Below are positions 31,118-31,166 of a stretch of DNA of 31,166 nucleotides, one piece after another (within the stretch, counting starts at the first letter, position 1; every line of letters begins with the position of its first letter). The stretch spans positions 1 through 31,166 of the forward strand of contig UQPI01000024.1 in the NCBI GenBank assembly GCA_900542945.1, in the 5' to 3' direction. Under the pieces are notes generated by a model that saw only the letters and a program-made list of their open reading frames with translations, was not told the origin of the DNA and searched no databases. The position numbers and the translations under genes are program-made. The stretch is from an uncultured Collinsella sp. (GTDB lineage: Bacteria > Actinomycetota > Coriobacteriia > Coriobacteriales > Coriobacteriaceae).

Positions 31118-31164
31118 GTACTCGAACCCGATTCTTTACGAGAAAGGGTTCGGGTACGTTTTTT
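31118..31164 (+). terminator. Second terminator hairpin at the right edge
   Basis: A 12-bp stem (31118-31129 with 31146-31157) with one G-U wobble, further closed by TTCT/AGAA, is followed by a T-rich tail with TTTTTT (31159-31164). It follows the repeat terminator by about 20 nt with no gene between. It acts as a back-up terminator, or as a leader element of a gene beyond the window. Confidence 0.75.
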
Positions 31165-31166
31165 GT

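Noticed and set aside
31111..31157. Possible tRNA 3' half at the right edge (CGAACC/GGTTCG resembling a T arm)
   Set aside because: No acceptor, D or anticodon arm can be drawn, there is no CCA, and the hairpin with its T-run fits a terminator.

Overview
The window looks like an ordinary chromosomal stretch of a high-GC, Gram-positive gut actinobacterium of the class Coriobacteriia, most likely Collinsella or a close relative. This placement is inference from several things: strong Shine-Dalgarno sites with ATG/GTG/TTG starts, a T-box in front of ileS, the actinobacterial gene order aroK-aroB-pepP-efp-nusB, a SigB-type sigma operon, and short hairpin repeats between genes. No 16S or marker comparison could be run. 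I see no rRNA, tRNA, CRISPR array, transposase or prophage gene.

Layout, left to right. Positions 1-3650 hold a fructose-family PTS permease (minus) and a divergent RpiR regulator (plus), with palindromic candidate operators between them. They are bounded by terminators at 244-279 and 3541-3576. The second terminator sits inside a 156-bp inverted repeat. Positions 3670-8767 (minus) form one compact operon, efp-asp23-nusB-xseB-tlyA-nadK-recN, driven from a TATAAT box near 8828. Next comes pepP (8927-10057), then a large hairpin, then a second compact minus operon, alaS-ruvX-mltG-yqeG-aroK-aroB-like (10190-16866), with a good promoter at 16913-16940. Positions 17019-20175 (minus) hold DUF948 protein - RsbW-like protein - SigB/F sigma factor - AI-2E family permease. 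After that come rarA, a dGTPase-like gene, a small prepilin peptidase, a membrane glycosyltransferase, rluD-lspA, and ileS behind a long T-box leader. The plus-strand iron-dependent dehydrogenase (29963-31045) closes the window with two terminator hairpins.

How the genes work together. Most of the window is housekeeping: translation and its control (alaS, ileS, efp, nusB, rluD, tlyA), DNA repair and nucleotide handling (recN, ruvX, rarA, xseB, dgt), NAD(P) supply (nadK), and envelope functions (mltG, lspA, GT2). The points most worth attention are: (1) an AroB homologue in the conserved aroB slot that has lost essentially every recognisable active-site and zinc motif while its aroK neighbour looks intact; (2) an RsbW-like protein lacking the N-box Asn and any Gly box in front of an intact SigB-type sigma factor; (3) two diverged copies, 31-plus to 23-minus kb apart in position (31055 and 23414), of a 42-nt repeat that forms a terminator; (4) two other long palindromic intergenic elements; and (5) a textbook Ile T-box with an AUC specifier. 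I did not find a clearly new multi-gene system. The decayed AroB and the ATP-site-less RsbW are the best leads.
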